NCBI RefSeq assembly: GCF_009857505.1
Contig: NZ_WWCP01000017.1
Location: 53,400 to 117,399 of the forward strand
Direction: 5' to 3'
DNA length: 64,000 bases
Source: Duganella lactea
GTDB taxonomy: Bacteria; Pseudomonadota; Gammaproteobacteria; Burkholderiales; Burkholderiaceae_D
Position numbers and translations under genes: made by a program. How positions within the stretch are numbered: position 1 is the stretch's first letter; each line of letters begins with the position of its first letter. Under the pieces are notes generated by a model that was not told the origin of the DNA, ran no database searches, and saw only the letters and a program-made list of their open reading frames with translations. Positions 43,087 through 52,343 of this stretch are shown here, piece by piece.

Positions 43087-44271
43087 ATGTCTGTACAAAA
43101 GGAAGAATCAACCACGGTAGTCATTATCGGGGCCGGAGTATCGGGACTGACCCTTGCTAACATTCTCGTCAGGCAGAAAATTAACTGCGTAGTGCTTGAG
43201 CAGCGGAGCTTGGACTATGTGGAACGGCGTCAGCGCGCCGGCACCGTAGAGGTTCGCGCTGTGCAGATGTTTGAGCGCTGGGGAATGGGGAAATTGGTGG
43301 ACGTCGGAGCTCCTTACGACGGCCTGTCCGAATTTAGGCTTGACGGGATTCCTTATATCCTCGACGAGAACGGGTTCAACGAGAATGGCCTTCCGGCAAT
43401 GCGGTTGTGCCCCCAGCAACTGCTGGTAAGGACGCTGGTCGGGGCATTCAAGGAGGCTTGCGGGGATATCAGGTTCGAATCGAGCGACGTACGGCTAAGC
43501 GGGTTGGACACTGGCAAGCCGGTAGTGCGGTACGTTGACGAATCAGGCGTCCCCCGTGAATTGACTTGCGAATTCGTCGCCGGTTGCGATGGTTTCCACG
43601 GGGTAAGCCGCAAGAGCATTCCGGAGTCGGTGCTGACCGCCACGAGTCGGGACTATGGCGTCGCTTGGCTTAACGTGCTTGCCGACGTGCCGCCAAGAAT
43701 CGTTATGGCGATGTCTAACAGCGGCTTCGCAGCGCAATTCCCCCGAGGGCCGCACAGCCGGTTCTATCTGCAATGCTCGGTCAACGATACAGAGGCCGAC
43801 TGGCCAGATGAACGAATCTGGGCCGCTCTTCGTGAGCGCATGGGCGAGCCCGCATTGGCCGCAGGGGCAATAAGCGACCGCCTCGTGTTTCCGCTCCGAA
43901 GCGCCGTATTCGAGCCAATGAGCTACGGCCCCCTGTACCTCGTGGGCGATGCCGCCCACATAATATCCCCCGTCGGCGGGAAAGGCATGAATCTCGCGTT
44001 GTTTGATGCGGATACGCTTGCTTCGGCACTTACCGACCAGATCAAGCATGGCAGCGGCGAGGCATTGCGGAACTATTCGGACGCCTGCCTCAAGCGCACA
44101 TGGAACTACCAGGAGTTCTCCGCGTCGCTGGTAGACATGCTTCACAACGCTGGCGACAACTCCAGCGCTGGCGCGTTCGGAAGGAAGCTGGCCCGAGCGC
44201 GATTTGAGCGCATGTTTAGCTCAGTGAACGCCGCTCGCAGCTATTCCGAACTGATCGCAGGCCTGGCCTGA
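43087..44271 (+). CDS. FAD-dependent aromatic monooxygenase, PobA-like
   Basis: The ATG at 43,087 gives 394 residues, the exact length of 4-hydroxybenzoate 3-hydroxylase (PobA). It has the GAGVSG fingerprint (15-20), the RxxxG-type RQRAGTVE motif (50), the CDG site (168-169) and GDAAHIISPVGGKGMNLAL (287 on). The PobA phenol-activating Tyr and Ser/Arg residues (around 201-220) are not conserved, so the substrate must differ. A second monooxygenase follows 44 bases on, suggesting a short hydroxylation pathway. Confidence 0.83.
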   Translation: MSVQKEESTTVVIIGAGVSGLTLANILVRQKINCVVLEQRSLDYVERRQRAGTVEVRAVQMFERWGMGKLVDVGAPYDGLSEFRLDGIPYILDENGFNENGLPAMRLCPQQLLVRTLVGAFKEACGDIRFESSDVRLSGLDTGKPVVRYVDESGVPRELTCEFVAGCDGFHGVSRKSIPESVLTATSRDYGVAWLNVLADVPPRIVMAMSNSGFAAQFPRGPHSRFYLQCSVNDTEADWPDERIWAALRERMGEPALAAGAISDRLVFPLRSAVFEPMSYGPLYLVGDAAHIISPVGGKGMNLALFDADTLASALTDQIKHGSGEALRNYSDACLKRTWNYQEFSASLVDMLHNAGDNSSAGAFGRKLARARFERMFSSVNAARSYSELIAGLA

Positions 44272-44315
44272 TTCAGGCCAGCCATTCTTTATTACCATAA
44301 TTGAAAGAACTTAAC

Positions 44316-45431
44316 ATGAACACTTCTTCCCCGAGCGTACTTATCGCAGGCATGGGCGTGGCTGGACTCGCAATCGCCAGGCTGCTGAGAAATGACGGAT
44401 GGAAAACTACCGTCGTCGAGCGTGCTGCGTCGCCCCGAATGGGAGGGCAGCCTGTGGACGTGCGGGGGCCCGCTCTCGATGTCGCGGACCAGATGGGCAT
44501 CCTCGGCGGGCTGCGGGCAGTTCGCACCCGGGTTCTCGGCATGTCCGTCGTAGACGGCAATGGCGTTGAACTGGAAAGGAACACAGATTGGACACTCGGT
44601 ACGGGGGAGTTGGAGTCCCCCGATATAGAGGTCTTGCGAGACGACATCATGCTTCTGCTGAGAGGCGGGGACGACTACGATTCAGAGGAGATATTCGGCG
44701 ACTCAGTAAAAGGCTTCGAACAAGACGCAAACGGTGTCGATGTCAGCTTCGAAAAGGCGCCGTCACGGAGATTTGACCTGGTAATCGGAGCCGACGGCCT
44801 CCACTCAAAGGTCCGGCTGGCCGCATTCGGACCCGCCCGACGCTACGTGAAGCACATGGGGCAGTACCTGGCAGTTTTCACCTGTCCAAATTTCATGGGC
44901 CTCGATCACTGGCAAAACTGGTACCGGAGCGAGGACTGCAACTACCTCGCGTTCCCCGTCCGGGACAACTCCGCTTTGCGGGCAGGTATCTGGTTCAACA
45001 GCGACGAGATATCTCGCGAGGGCTTTTCCGCCGAAGACCAGAAGCGCCTTATCGCCAATCGCATGGAGGGACTAGGCGGGCACGTCCCCAGGCTGATGCG
45101 GGAAATGCTCGATGCCGATGATTTCTATTTCTCTCCGATTGCGCAGGTCCACATGGATCGCTACTCGAACGGCCGCATCGCCTTGCTTGGCGACGCCTGC
45201 TACTGCGCGTCGCCTTTCTCCGGACAGGGCACCAGCCTTGCGCTGATAGGTGCGCACATACTTGCAAGCGAGCTGCGGCTGAACGGACGGGACTTCGGAG
45301 CGGCCTTCCGCTCCTACGAATCCAGAATGCGCCCCTTCGTCGCAATCAACCAAGAAATAGTCGGCCTGGACAGGGCGGACCCAGGCTATCTCGACGCTTT
45401 CAACAGGGCCAAATCGGCCATCGTTATTTAG
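44316..45431 (+). CDS. FAD-dependent monooxygenase (TetX/rifampicin-hydroxylase type)
   Basis: The ATG at 44,316 gives 371 residues. It has the GMGVAG fingerprint (12-17), a VIGADGLHSKVR CDG-like site and LLGDACYCASPFSGQGTSLAL for FAD. The family hydroxylates phenols, tetracyclines, rifamycins or polyketides. It forms an operon with the PobA-like gene. The substrate is unknown and neither enzyme has pathway partners here. Confidence 0.83.
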   Translation: MNTSSPSVLIAGMGVAGLAIARLLRNDGWKTTVVERAASPRMGGQPVDVRGPALDVADQMGILGGLRAVRTRVLGMSVVDGNGVELERNTDWTLGTGELESPDIEVLRDDIMLLLRGGDDYDSEEIFGDSVKGFEQDANGVDVSFEKAPSRRFDLVIGADGLHSKVRLAAFGPARRYVKHMGQYLAVFTCPNFMGLDHWQNWYRSEDCNYLAFPVRDNSALRAGIWFNSDEISREGFSAEDQKRLIANRMEGLGGHVPRLMREMLDADDFYFSPIAQVHMDRYSNGRIALLGDACYCASPFSGQGTSLALIGAHILASELRLNGRDFGAAFRSYESRMRPFVAINQEIVGLDRADPGYLDAFNRAKSAIVI

Positions 45432-45503
45432 CGATTGGATTGCCCTCCGGTCCGCGCGCCGCTTGCCGGAAGGCAATTTTCCTCATAGTCCAATGCTTTC
45501 TGC

Positions 45504-47144
45504 TCAACGGCGGATTTCCGAGTGACCCATAGCGAGCGGCAGCCGTCTCGCTTCCGGCTCGTTTTTTCCAGCCCCGTGGCCTTCGCCGCCCAGCTGGAAA
45601 ACTCCGACGAGCGCAGATAGGTCGCGTGCCTGGTCCTGCATGGATTGGGATGCAGCAGCCGACTCTTCCACTAAAGCGGCGTTCTGCTGCGTGACCTGGT
45701 CCATGTGGATGATAGCCTGGTTTATCTGCTCGATGCCCGCGCTTTGCTCGCTGCTCGCATGCTGAATGTCGATCACTATGTCCGCGACCTTTTTTATCTC
45801 GTAAACGATTTCGCGCATAGTATCTCCCGCTCTGCCGACCTGCTCGGAACCTATCCCGACCTTGCTGACCGAATCCTCGATCAGCTTTTTTATTTCTTTC
45901 GCCGCCTCAGCGGAGCGCTGCGCCAGATTTCTAACTTCCGAGGCGACAACCGCGAACCCTCGGCCTTGCTCCCCGGCCCTGGCGGCTTCGACTGCTGCGT
46001 TCAGCGCGAGGATGTTCGTTTGGAACGCGATGCCGTCTATAACGCTGATTATTTCCGATATCTTTACCGAGGAATCATTGATGCCCTTCATGGTCTCAAT
46101 TACCTCGCTGACGGCATGGCCGCCCTTTACGGCAACATCGGATGCGGACTTAGCCAGGTTGCTGGCCCGCCGCGCGTTGTCTGCATTGGCTTTGACTGTC
46201 GAGGTCAACTCCTCCATGGAGGACGCCGTCTGCTCAAGTGCGCCGGCTTGCTGCTCCGTGCGGCCGGATAGGTCTAGGGTCCCTAAGGCTATCTGCGAAG
46301 AGGCGGCGGCTATAAGGTCGGTCCCAGAGCGGACTTGCCCGACGATGTTCGCCAGGCTATCGCGCATTGACCTGATAGAAAATAGCAGGCTTTCGCGGTC
46401 CCCCTTGCCAAGCAAAACGTCAGCGCTGAGGTTCCCCCCCGCAATCTTGTTCGCGAAGGCAACCGCGTCGGGCGGCTCCCCGCCCAGCTGTCGTTCCAAA
46501 TTGCGGGATATGAGTATCCCGAGAATGATCCCGAGGCTCAGGCTCCCGATAACCAGCCCAGCCATCAAGGTCCGGCTCGCCAAGTACAAGCCATGTGTTT
46601 CCTCCGCCTTTTCCTTTGCCATTTTTTCCGTGACCTTTGTAATTGCGGTCAGCATGTCGTCAAGAACGTTCGCCTGGGACCTTACGTCGGCCATGGCTTT
46701 CGAAAGAGCTTCCGGTCTTTCTTGCAAGGGCTCCGAGTCGGCAAGGTCCATCGTCTCGCTCAATAGCCGGCTGTACAGCTTCGATTCTTTTCTGTAGTCG
46801 TTGAACAGCTTCTTCTGGTCTTCGTTGCTGGACAGGCTTTCAGCATTTCTGAGGTTCTCATCCACCGCAAGCATGTATTTCTGGATTCTTCCGCGCTGTT
46901 CTTCCCGCTCCTCAACCGACTTGGCCAAAAGGAAATTTCCCCGTGCCCGGCCGACGTAAATTAGGTTTATGTTTGCCTCTTTGACATAGGACACGCTCAT
47001 CAGGTCGTTGCTGTACATCTCGGAGGCGAGGTCGTTTATTCTCGCCATGTTCAATATCCCGACAAATGCGACGATTGCGCCCATTACCGAAACGAATACA
47101 AAGCCGCCAATTATCTTTGTGCCAACCCTCATTTTTTTCAACAT
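45504..47144 (-). CDS. Methyl-accepting chemotaxis protein with a 4HB sensor
   Basis: This 546-residue receptor has two membrane helices (residues about 11-33 and 190-212) around a four-helix-bundle periplasmic domain. HAMP follows, then the signalling hairpin with [23 protein letters not shown]. The 4HB type senses small organic molecules, often aromatic compounds. It converges on the monooxygenase operon and could sense its substrate. It lacks a CheR-binding C-terminal pentapeptide. Confidence 0.9.
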   Translation of the reverse strand: MLKKMRVGTKIIGGFVFVSVMGAIVAFVGILNMARINDLASEMYSNDLMSVSYVKEANINLIYVGRARGNFLLAKSVEEREEQRGRIQKYMLAVDENLRNAESLSSNEDQKKLFNDYRKESKLYSRLLSETMDLADSEPLQERPEALSKAMADVRSQANVLDDMLTAITKVTEKMAKEKAEETHGLYLASRTLMAGLVIGSLSLGIILGILISRNLERQLGGEPPDAVAFANKIAGGNLSADVLLGKGDRESLLFSIRSMRDSLANIVGQVRSGTDLIAAASSQIALGTLDLSGRTEQQAGALEQTASSMEELTSTVKANADNARRASNLAKSASDVAVKGGHAVSEVIETMKGINDSSVKISEIISVIDGIAFQTNILALNAAVEAARAGEQGRGFAVVASEVRNLAQRSAEAAKEIKKLIEDSVSKVGIGSEQVGRAGDTMREIVYEIKKVADIVIDIQHASSEQSAGIEQINQAIIHMDQVTQQNAALVEESAAASQSMQDQARDLSALVGVFQLGGEGHGAGKNEPEARRLPLAMGHSEIRR

Positions 47145-47423
47145 TGCCGAGTCTTTCTTTCAATAGGGAGTGAAGAACCTAAATTGATGCGCGCTGTGGG
47201 GATGCCCTGGCCGAACTAACGGAAACCCCATGGCACGCCGCGCCACGGGGCGCGCGGAATCTTTTCCCAATTCTGAAAACGCATGAAAATCCCCCATTTC
47301 TTCCGCGCCAAATTTTTCATTATTGATCGGCAGAGACTTTTCCGGTGATCCGAATCCGCCAATCAGCAATCCGTTCAGGCCATTTTTTCATCACCGGATT
47401 AACAGGTGCTGTAGTATGCGCGA
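47145..47423. other. Intergenic region between the chemoreceptor and AraC genes
   Basis: About 280 bases between divergent genes hold only shadow frames and should contain both promoters. The sequence is somewhat AT-rich near 47,270-47,330, but I see no clear operator. Confidence 0.45.
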
Positions 47424-48278
47424 ATGAGAAAAACATCCATCGAAGCGCCGCCCGATCTTCTTAGGGCCGTTCAGCGCTGGTCCGAGGCGGTCGACTCCGA
47501 CACGCGAGACGTCATGGCGGTTAGCTTTGAGGTCGCGACGGGCAGCCGGGCCCCCGCATTCGTGCACAGGCACCGGAAATCCCAGCTGATGTATGCGGTG
47601 AAAGGCATGCTTTATTGCACGACCGGGGAAAAGGTCTGGTCCGTTCCGTCGGGTTGCGCGATTTGGATACCCGGGTGGCAGTATCACGGCGTGTTCGCAT
47701 CGGGCGAGACGAAGTGCCATAGCATTTACCTCGAACCGGGCAAGAATGTCGCGCTTCCCGGACATTGCTGCACAGTTTCGGTCTGCGCGCTGCTGGGGGA
47801 GCTGATAAAGCGCGCTTGTACGCAGCAGCGGGCGCCTGATGGGGATGGTCCGGAGTCACGTGTTTTAGGCGTACTGCTCGACGAAATCGCGAGGGCTCCG
47901 GTCGAAGATCTGCAGCTGCCCATGCCGAAGGATTCACGCCTGATGAAGCTCGTTTTGATTTTACTGAACGCCCCGTCCCAGCGGGACGGCACTGAAGCCT
48001 GGGCGAAGGCCGCCGCCCTGAGCAAGCGCAGCCTTTCCCGACTGTTCCTAGAAGAGACCGGAATGACGCTTCGGCAGTGGAGGCATAGGCTTCATGCGCT
48101 GATTGCTGTTGGACTGCTGTCCAATGGGCAAAGCGTCCAGACGGCCGCTTTTGAGTTGGGCTACGCCAATTCCAGCAGCTTCATCAAGATGTTTCGCGGA
48201 GTCCTAGGCTACCCTCCCGCCCGATTCGTTGCGAAGAGCCGGAGAGAAGAAGCTGAGCCCGTATTTTTCAGCGAGTAA
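47424..48278 (+). CDS. AraC-family transcriptional regulator with cupin sensor
   Basis: The 284-residue protein has an N-terminal cupin (PAFVHRHRKSQLMYAVKGMLYC, WIPGWQYHG) and a C-terminal AraC double helix-turn-helix (AAALSKRSLSRLFLEETGMTLRQWR, then QTAAFELGYANSSSFIKMFRGVLGYPP). It lies about 3 kb from the monooxygenase pair and is divergent from the chemoreceptor. It is the only regulator in the island, so it may control the pathway or the receptor. Confidence 0.87.
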   Translation: MRKTSIEAPPDLLRAVQRWSEAVDSDTRDVMAVSFEVATGSRAPAFVHRHRKSQLMYAVKGMLYCTTGEKVWSVPSGCAIWIPGWQYHGVFASGETKCHSIYLEPGKNVALPGHCCTVSVCALLGELIKRACTQQRAPDGDGPESRVLGVLLDEIARAPVEDLQLPMPKDSRLMKLVLILLNAPSQRDGTEAWAKAAALSKRSLSRLFLEETGMTLRQWRHRLHALIAVGLLSNGQSVQTAAFELGYANSSSFIKMFRGVLGYPPARFVAKSRREEAEPVFFSE

Positions 48279-48944
48279 GCTGGGCGCCTATGCGGCGGGC
48301 TCCATTTTCCGATGAGGAAGTGATACCGCACCATACCCAATCCAGCGATCCCGATTGCCATGCTTAGCAACTCGCACTCACGCACGACTCTGCCGCTGCC
48401 ATTTTCCCATCCCTTCCATAAGTGAGTGCTGGAGACGAAGCGAGCCTTGGCGGAAATTCAATTAATTATCATTGCCGACTTAAATGACCTTCTGTAACTT
48501 TAATATCTATGGGTATAAACCGCATACAGTTGCCTGTTTCAAAGCTTTCGTGAACGCAACAACTCTCAGCGACGCGAGAAAAGCCTTTAGGAGAAAGTTG
48601 GATAGGATGCCTCTGTTGCCTGTCTCGATCAACGCATCCCCAAGCAGTTCAAGCCCGGCGGCATTCATCATTCAGCCAGGCAACTTGCAAGGCACCCGCG
48701 AGTGCCGAACCACCGTAAGTGAAAATCACTGAATCTGCAATGCTCGGTAAACAAGAAACAATACTGGCGCAACTGTCAGCCATTCGGGAGCTTTGCATAA
48801 AGCTACATTTTTATGACTGCGGGAACGGTTATTCTTAATCGTCGCAATTGCAGCATCTAAAGATGGGCGGCCTGAAGGCAGGCAAGGCCGTTACTTCGCG
48901 CCTAGACGAGTCAAATGAGGCAGGGTTGTTATTCCAGGTGATCT
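48279..48944. other. Gene-free stretch after the AraC gene
   Basis: About 665 bases with no supported gene. An 82-residue frame at 48,484-48,732 has no ribosome site or motif. The sequence is patchy in GC and looks like debris between remnants. Confidence 0.5.
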
Positions 48945-49149
48945 TATCTATGGGCAAGGGCTAGGCATGTCGGTGGTGGCAAAAGGCGTCGAGACGGAAA
49001 AACACCTCCAAATATTAAAGAAACTGGGCTGCGACGAAAATCAAGGGTATTACGTTGTCCAACTATGCAGTCAAATGAGATGGCCTAAAAAAATGAGACG
49101 CCGCTTAGTTTTGCCGGGCCAGCAAGCAAGCAATACAGAGGATAAATGA
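48945..49149 (+). pseudogene. EAL-domain relic (C-terminal end)
   Basis: The frame LGMSVVAKGVETEKHLQILKKLGCDENQGYY is a good match to the last conserved block of EAL phosphodiesterases (VAEGVET, LGCD.QGYY). The upstream EAL motif and the rest of the gene are missing, so it is a 3' fragment of a cyclic-di-GMP enzyme. Confidence 0.6.
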
Positions 49150-49267
49150 TTTCGAAACAACAGCCCTACTCATGACACAAATGAAAAATGGGGAGATCAT
49201 TCTTAATGTTGAGGGCGCCTAGTCGAACAATATAAGTTCATAAAATTTTAAAATATGAGAGGCATAA

Positions 49268-49498
49268 ATGGCTAAAATTCAGATTCCACATTACCTCCTA
49301 CCTAAACTGGGTTCCGGCGCGAACTCCGGATTCTGCTTGGTAACTGTTGAGTTGTTGGATGGCAGGATATTTTCCAATTTGGTTGTAAAAGAAGGGATTT
49401 ACATCACGGGGCGAAGAGCGGACGTCGGCGGCGAGGGGCCATTACCTTTTTCAAGCGGTGAAATTTGCGACATTCAACGATGCGCCTTTATTTTTTAG
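49268..49498 (+). CDS. Small hypothetical protein
   Basis: The ATG at 49,268 follows a GAGAGGC ribosome site and gives 76 residues. It is a mixed beta protein with a Gly-rich GAKSG-like start and a C-terminal CDIQRCAF pair of cysteines. The sequence GFCLVTVELLDGRIFSNLVVKEG resembles a compact beta-barrel fold. I do not recognise a family, and it lies alone in an AT-rich stretch. Confidence 0.5.
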   Translation: MAKIQIPHYLLPKLGSGANSGFCLVTVELLDGRIFSNLVVKEGIYITGRRADVGGEGPLPFSSGEICDIQRCAFIF

Positions 49499-50223
49499 AC
49501 ATGTATCTAGCAATTCAATACCGTTGCCATACATGACTTGGACAGGTCCTCAACAATGATGGACAACTAAGCGTGGCAGAAAAATATTCGCAATGGTTCT
49601 TTTTTTCCCGCATTGAAAAGCCCGATTGGTCAGACCGGCCGAAAATTTTCTTAATTTATTCCACTGCAGCTGGATATGCCCAATGGTTTCCTACTCGTAT
49701 TCGCGTCTGCTCAAAAAGGAAAGCAGGAGCGCCTCTTTTTATTTGAAATTACAAATCAAAACACCCTTATTCATGCCACAACATAAGGTGACCTCATCCA
49801 AGGAAAAATCATGGATGCCATGCTCGGAAATTCGAGATTCAAAAAATCCAACAAGGTCTTCGATTGATTAGGCGAGTGCCTTGAGTGATTGGAATCAAAT
49901 GGCTGCACCTGAATTACCATTACCCATGAAGGAAACGACCTGAAACGCTTAGGAGGCTGAATTTCGAAACGACAACTATAACCATAAACCATAAAAATCT
50001 GCAGTTGAGTTTTTTATTTTTCCATTGAAGAATTTCAAATCTCAACCGAATTGAAAAACCTTATATAAACAATTACTTTTTAGATTGCATTTTTATTTAC
50101 CAACCAAACTCGCTATCCGATCAATATTTCTGCGCCTACATCAGTACGGGATGAGCTACCGCTGCGAAAAAAAGCAGATATTTCTAATTATTCAAAATAA
50201 ACCAACTATATCCGTGGGGAAAT
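49499..50223. other. AT-rich gene-poor stretch, possible decayed frame
   Basis: No gene is supported here. A plus-strand frame at 49,676-49,867 reads smoothly (GFLLVFASAQKGKQERLFLF and a SRFKKSNKVFD end) but has an in-frame TAA about two-thirds along. It could be a decayed gene of unknown kind. The rest has no ribosome sites or motifs, and the MCP promoter should lie near its end. Confidence 0.35.
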
Positions 50224-51945
50224 ATGTTTTTTAATAATTTTAAAGTCAGAACTCGTCTGACGTTCGGCTTTGGGCTGTTGCTGATTATTTTAATGATAGT
50301 TTCCATAATTAGCATCAGCAAGCTTGCCTCGTTGAATTATTCGCTTGTGATATGTGTTGATTTTAACGCTGAAGAGGCAAATATCATTTCAAAAGCCTTG
50401 GGTGAAGCTCAAAAATCCTCTACCGCCATGCGAAACCTGATTGTCCTCAGCGACATACCGAGAATGAAGGTACAGAAAGAAATATTCGACAGCAGCCTTG
50501 AAGCTTATGATATGGCTATATCCGAATTGGAGAAGCTGTTTCAAAGCGATCCCAATACCAGTCCGGAAGAGAAAAATTACCTGATCAAGATCACGGACAT
50601 GAAGGCTACGGCTTTACCCCTAATTAAGAAAGCCGCTGAACTCGGATTTGCCAACGATCCTAGTGCGCCTGATGTTTTGATGGGCGAAACAGGGCCATCG
50701 CTGGATAAGTGGGTTAATACATTGATTGAGTTTCGCGAGTACGAGAAGAAAATAAGCAATCAAACCGCTAGCGCTGCGTATGCGAACTACGAGGCCAGCA
50801 GGCTACTAATCATCTCCATTTCAATCGGGGGGATTTTCATATCTATCGCTGCCGGTTATGCTATCACGCAAAGTATTTTGAAACAGTTGGGCGGAGAACC
50901 AGCCTATGCAATGACTGTTGCTCAGGAGATCGCAAGCGGCAACCTCAATACCACGATTGCGGTTCGGGCAGGGGACGGCAGCAGCTTGATGGCCTCCATT
51001 AGGCTTATGCGGGATCAACTCGCCGATATCGTCGGGCGCGTGCGAACCGGTACAGATACCATCGCTACAGCTTCGACGCAAATCGCTGCAGGCAACCTCG
51101 ACCTGTCCTCACGCACGGAGCAACAAGCAAGCTCGCTCGAAGAAACCGCGTCATCGATGGAAGAGATTACCGCCACCGTCAAGCAGAATGCAGACAATGC
51201 CCGCCAAGCCAACCAACTTGCCGTGTCGGCATCGGAAGTGGCTCTAAAGGGCGGCGCTGTGGTGGCGCAGGTGGTCGATAAGATGGCGTCGATTAGTCAA
51301 TCATCCAAAAAAATCGTCGATATCATCGGGGTAATCGATAGCATCGCCTTCCAGACCAATATCCTGGCGCTCAACGCCGCCGTCGAAGCAGCGCGGGCCG
51401 GCGAGCAGGGACGAGGTTTTGCCGTAGTGTCCACCGAAGTTCGCAACCTAGCGCACCGTTCCGCCGCCGCCGCCAAGGAAATCAAGATCCTGATAGACGA
51501 TTCCGTCATCCAGGTGGATGCCGGAGGAAAATTGGTGGACGAAGCAGGCGTAACCATGACCGACATCGTGCATTCCATAACCCGCGTGACCGACATCATG
51601 AGCGAAATTGCCTCGGCCAGCCTGGAGCAAAGCACGGGCATCGAACAAGTTAATTCGGCCATTTCTCAAATGGATGAGGTAACCCAGCAGAATGCCGCGC
51701 TGGTAGAGGAGGCAGCAGCAGCTGCCAACTCCATGCAAGAGCAGGCCGCAACGTTGTCCCAGGTCGTCAGCATTTTCCAGCTGAGGCAACAGACGGCGGC
51801 AGGTAGCCACGCGGCAACACCTCTTGCCGAAGTACCATTCTCCCCGCAGACATCCGTGCGGCGCATCGTACTCGTGCCACCTGTGCCTACGCACCCAGTG
51901 AAAGAAGTCTCGAAAGCTGACGCGGGAGAGTGGGAGCACTTCTAA
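50224..51945 (+). CDS. Methyl-accepting chemotaxis protein with C-terminal pentapeptide
   Basis: The 573-residue receptor has two membrane helices (about 12-33 and 197-216) and a periplasmic helical sensor. It then has HAMP and a signalling domain with [22 protein letters not shown], and it ends in the pentapeptide EWEHF, a CheR/CheB tether of the xWxxF type. The sensor half is AT-rich and the signalling half GC-rich, so the gene looks mosaic. It resembles the receptor at 45,504 but with a different sensor. Confidence 0.9.
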   Translation: MFFNNFKVRTRLTFGFGLLLIILMIVSIISISKLASLNYSLVICVDFNAEEANIISKALGEAQKSSTAMRNLIVLSDIPRMKVQKEIFDSSLEAYDMAISELEKLFQSDPNTSPEEKNYLIKITDMKATALPLIKKAAELGFANDPSAPDVLMGETGPSLDKWVNTLIEFREYEKKISNQTASAAYANYEASRLLIISISIGGIFISIAAGYAITQSILKQLGGEPAYAMTVAQEIASGNLNTTIAVRAGDGSSLMASIRLMRDQLADIVGRVRTGTDTIATASTQIAAGNLDLSSRTEQQASSLEETASSMEEITATVKQNADNARQANQLAVSASEVALKGGAVVAQVVDKMASISQSSKKIVDIIGVIDSIAFQTNILALNAAVEAARAGEQGRGFAVVSTEVRNLAHRSAAAAKEIKILIDDSVIQVDAGGKLVDEAGVTMTDIVHSITRVTDIMSEIASASLEQSTGIEQVNSAISQMDEVTQQNAALVEEAAAAANSMQEQAATLSQVVSIFQLRQQTAAGSHAATPLAEVPFSPQTSVRRIVLVPPVPTHPVKEVSKADAGEWEHF

Positions 51946-52081
51946 GCCCGGTCTGAATCGAGGTTAGTCCAGGATGGTGGGCGCCCATGCCTATTCGGGT
52001 CAATTACAGCCAAGCTGTAATCAATTTGCTGCGCCGCCGTGAGTTTCTGTGCGCTTGCTCGATGAACTGTGAATGTGAAAA

Positions 52082-52106
52082 AGGGCAGCCCAAATCAGGC
52101 TGCCTT
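52082..52106. terminator. Bidirectional terminator next to the tRNA remnants
   Basis: GGCAGCC and GGCTGCC arms (52,084-52,090 and 52,098-52,104) with flanking G-T and A-T pairs form a hairpin. T runs follow on both strands, so it can end both the chemoreceptor transcript and the minus-strand tRNA region. Confidence 0.7.
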
Positions 52107-52116
52107 CTTTATTTTT

Positions 52117-52191
52117 GAGGGGGGAGAAGAGTCTCGAACTCTCACCCTCAACTTTGGCAGAGTTGCGCTATACAAACTGAGCAACTCCCGC
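52117..52191 (-). tRNA. Degenerate tRNA-Gly (GCC)
   Basis: On the minus strand the acceptor strand GCGGGAG begins at 52,191. The anticodon arm pairs perfectly (CAACT/AGTTG) and carries CTGCCAA, giving a GCC anticodon. The T arm is GAGAG-TTCGAGA-CTCTT. Departures from tRNA-Gly are one acceptor mismatch (C2-C71), a D arm with one mismatch and only one G in the loop, and a tail CTCA in place of TCCA. It may be a pseudo-tRNA left by an island. Confidence 0.6.
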
Positions 52192-52202
52192 TCAGGAGTC
52201 TT

Positions 52203-52260
52203 TGGAGGCGAGGATGGAAGTCGAGCCCATCTACACGGCTTCGCACGCTCCCCTCAGTTA
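52203..52260 (-). pseudogene. tRNA-Cys-like 3' fragment
   Basis: On the minus strand the T arm ATGGG-CTCGACT-TCCAT and the CCTCGCC-TCCA end resemble the last half of tRNA-Cys, whose 5' acceptor strand would be GGCGAGG. An anticodon-arm-like GCGAAGCCGTGTAG precedes it. The 5' half is not recognisable, so it is a fragment. It sits just upstream of the degenerate tRNA-Gly. Confidence 0.45.
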
Positions 52261-52343
52261 TGAGTCAATATCTGACGATTGCCACAATTGACACCTCACC
52301 AGTGAGTTTTTAACGGCCGATGAGTGGCGGCAACAGAGCCTGC

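Noticed and set aside
48484..48732. An 82-residue gene in the gap after the AraC gene
   Set aside because: No ribosome site, low-complexity Ser/Pro middle and no recognisable family.
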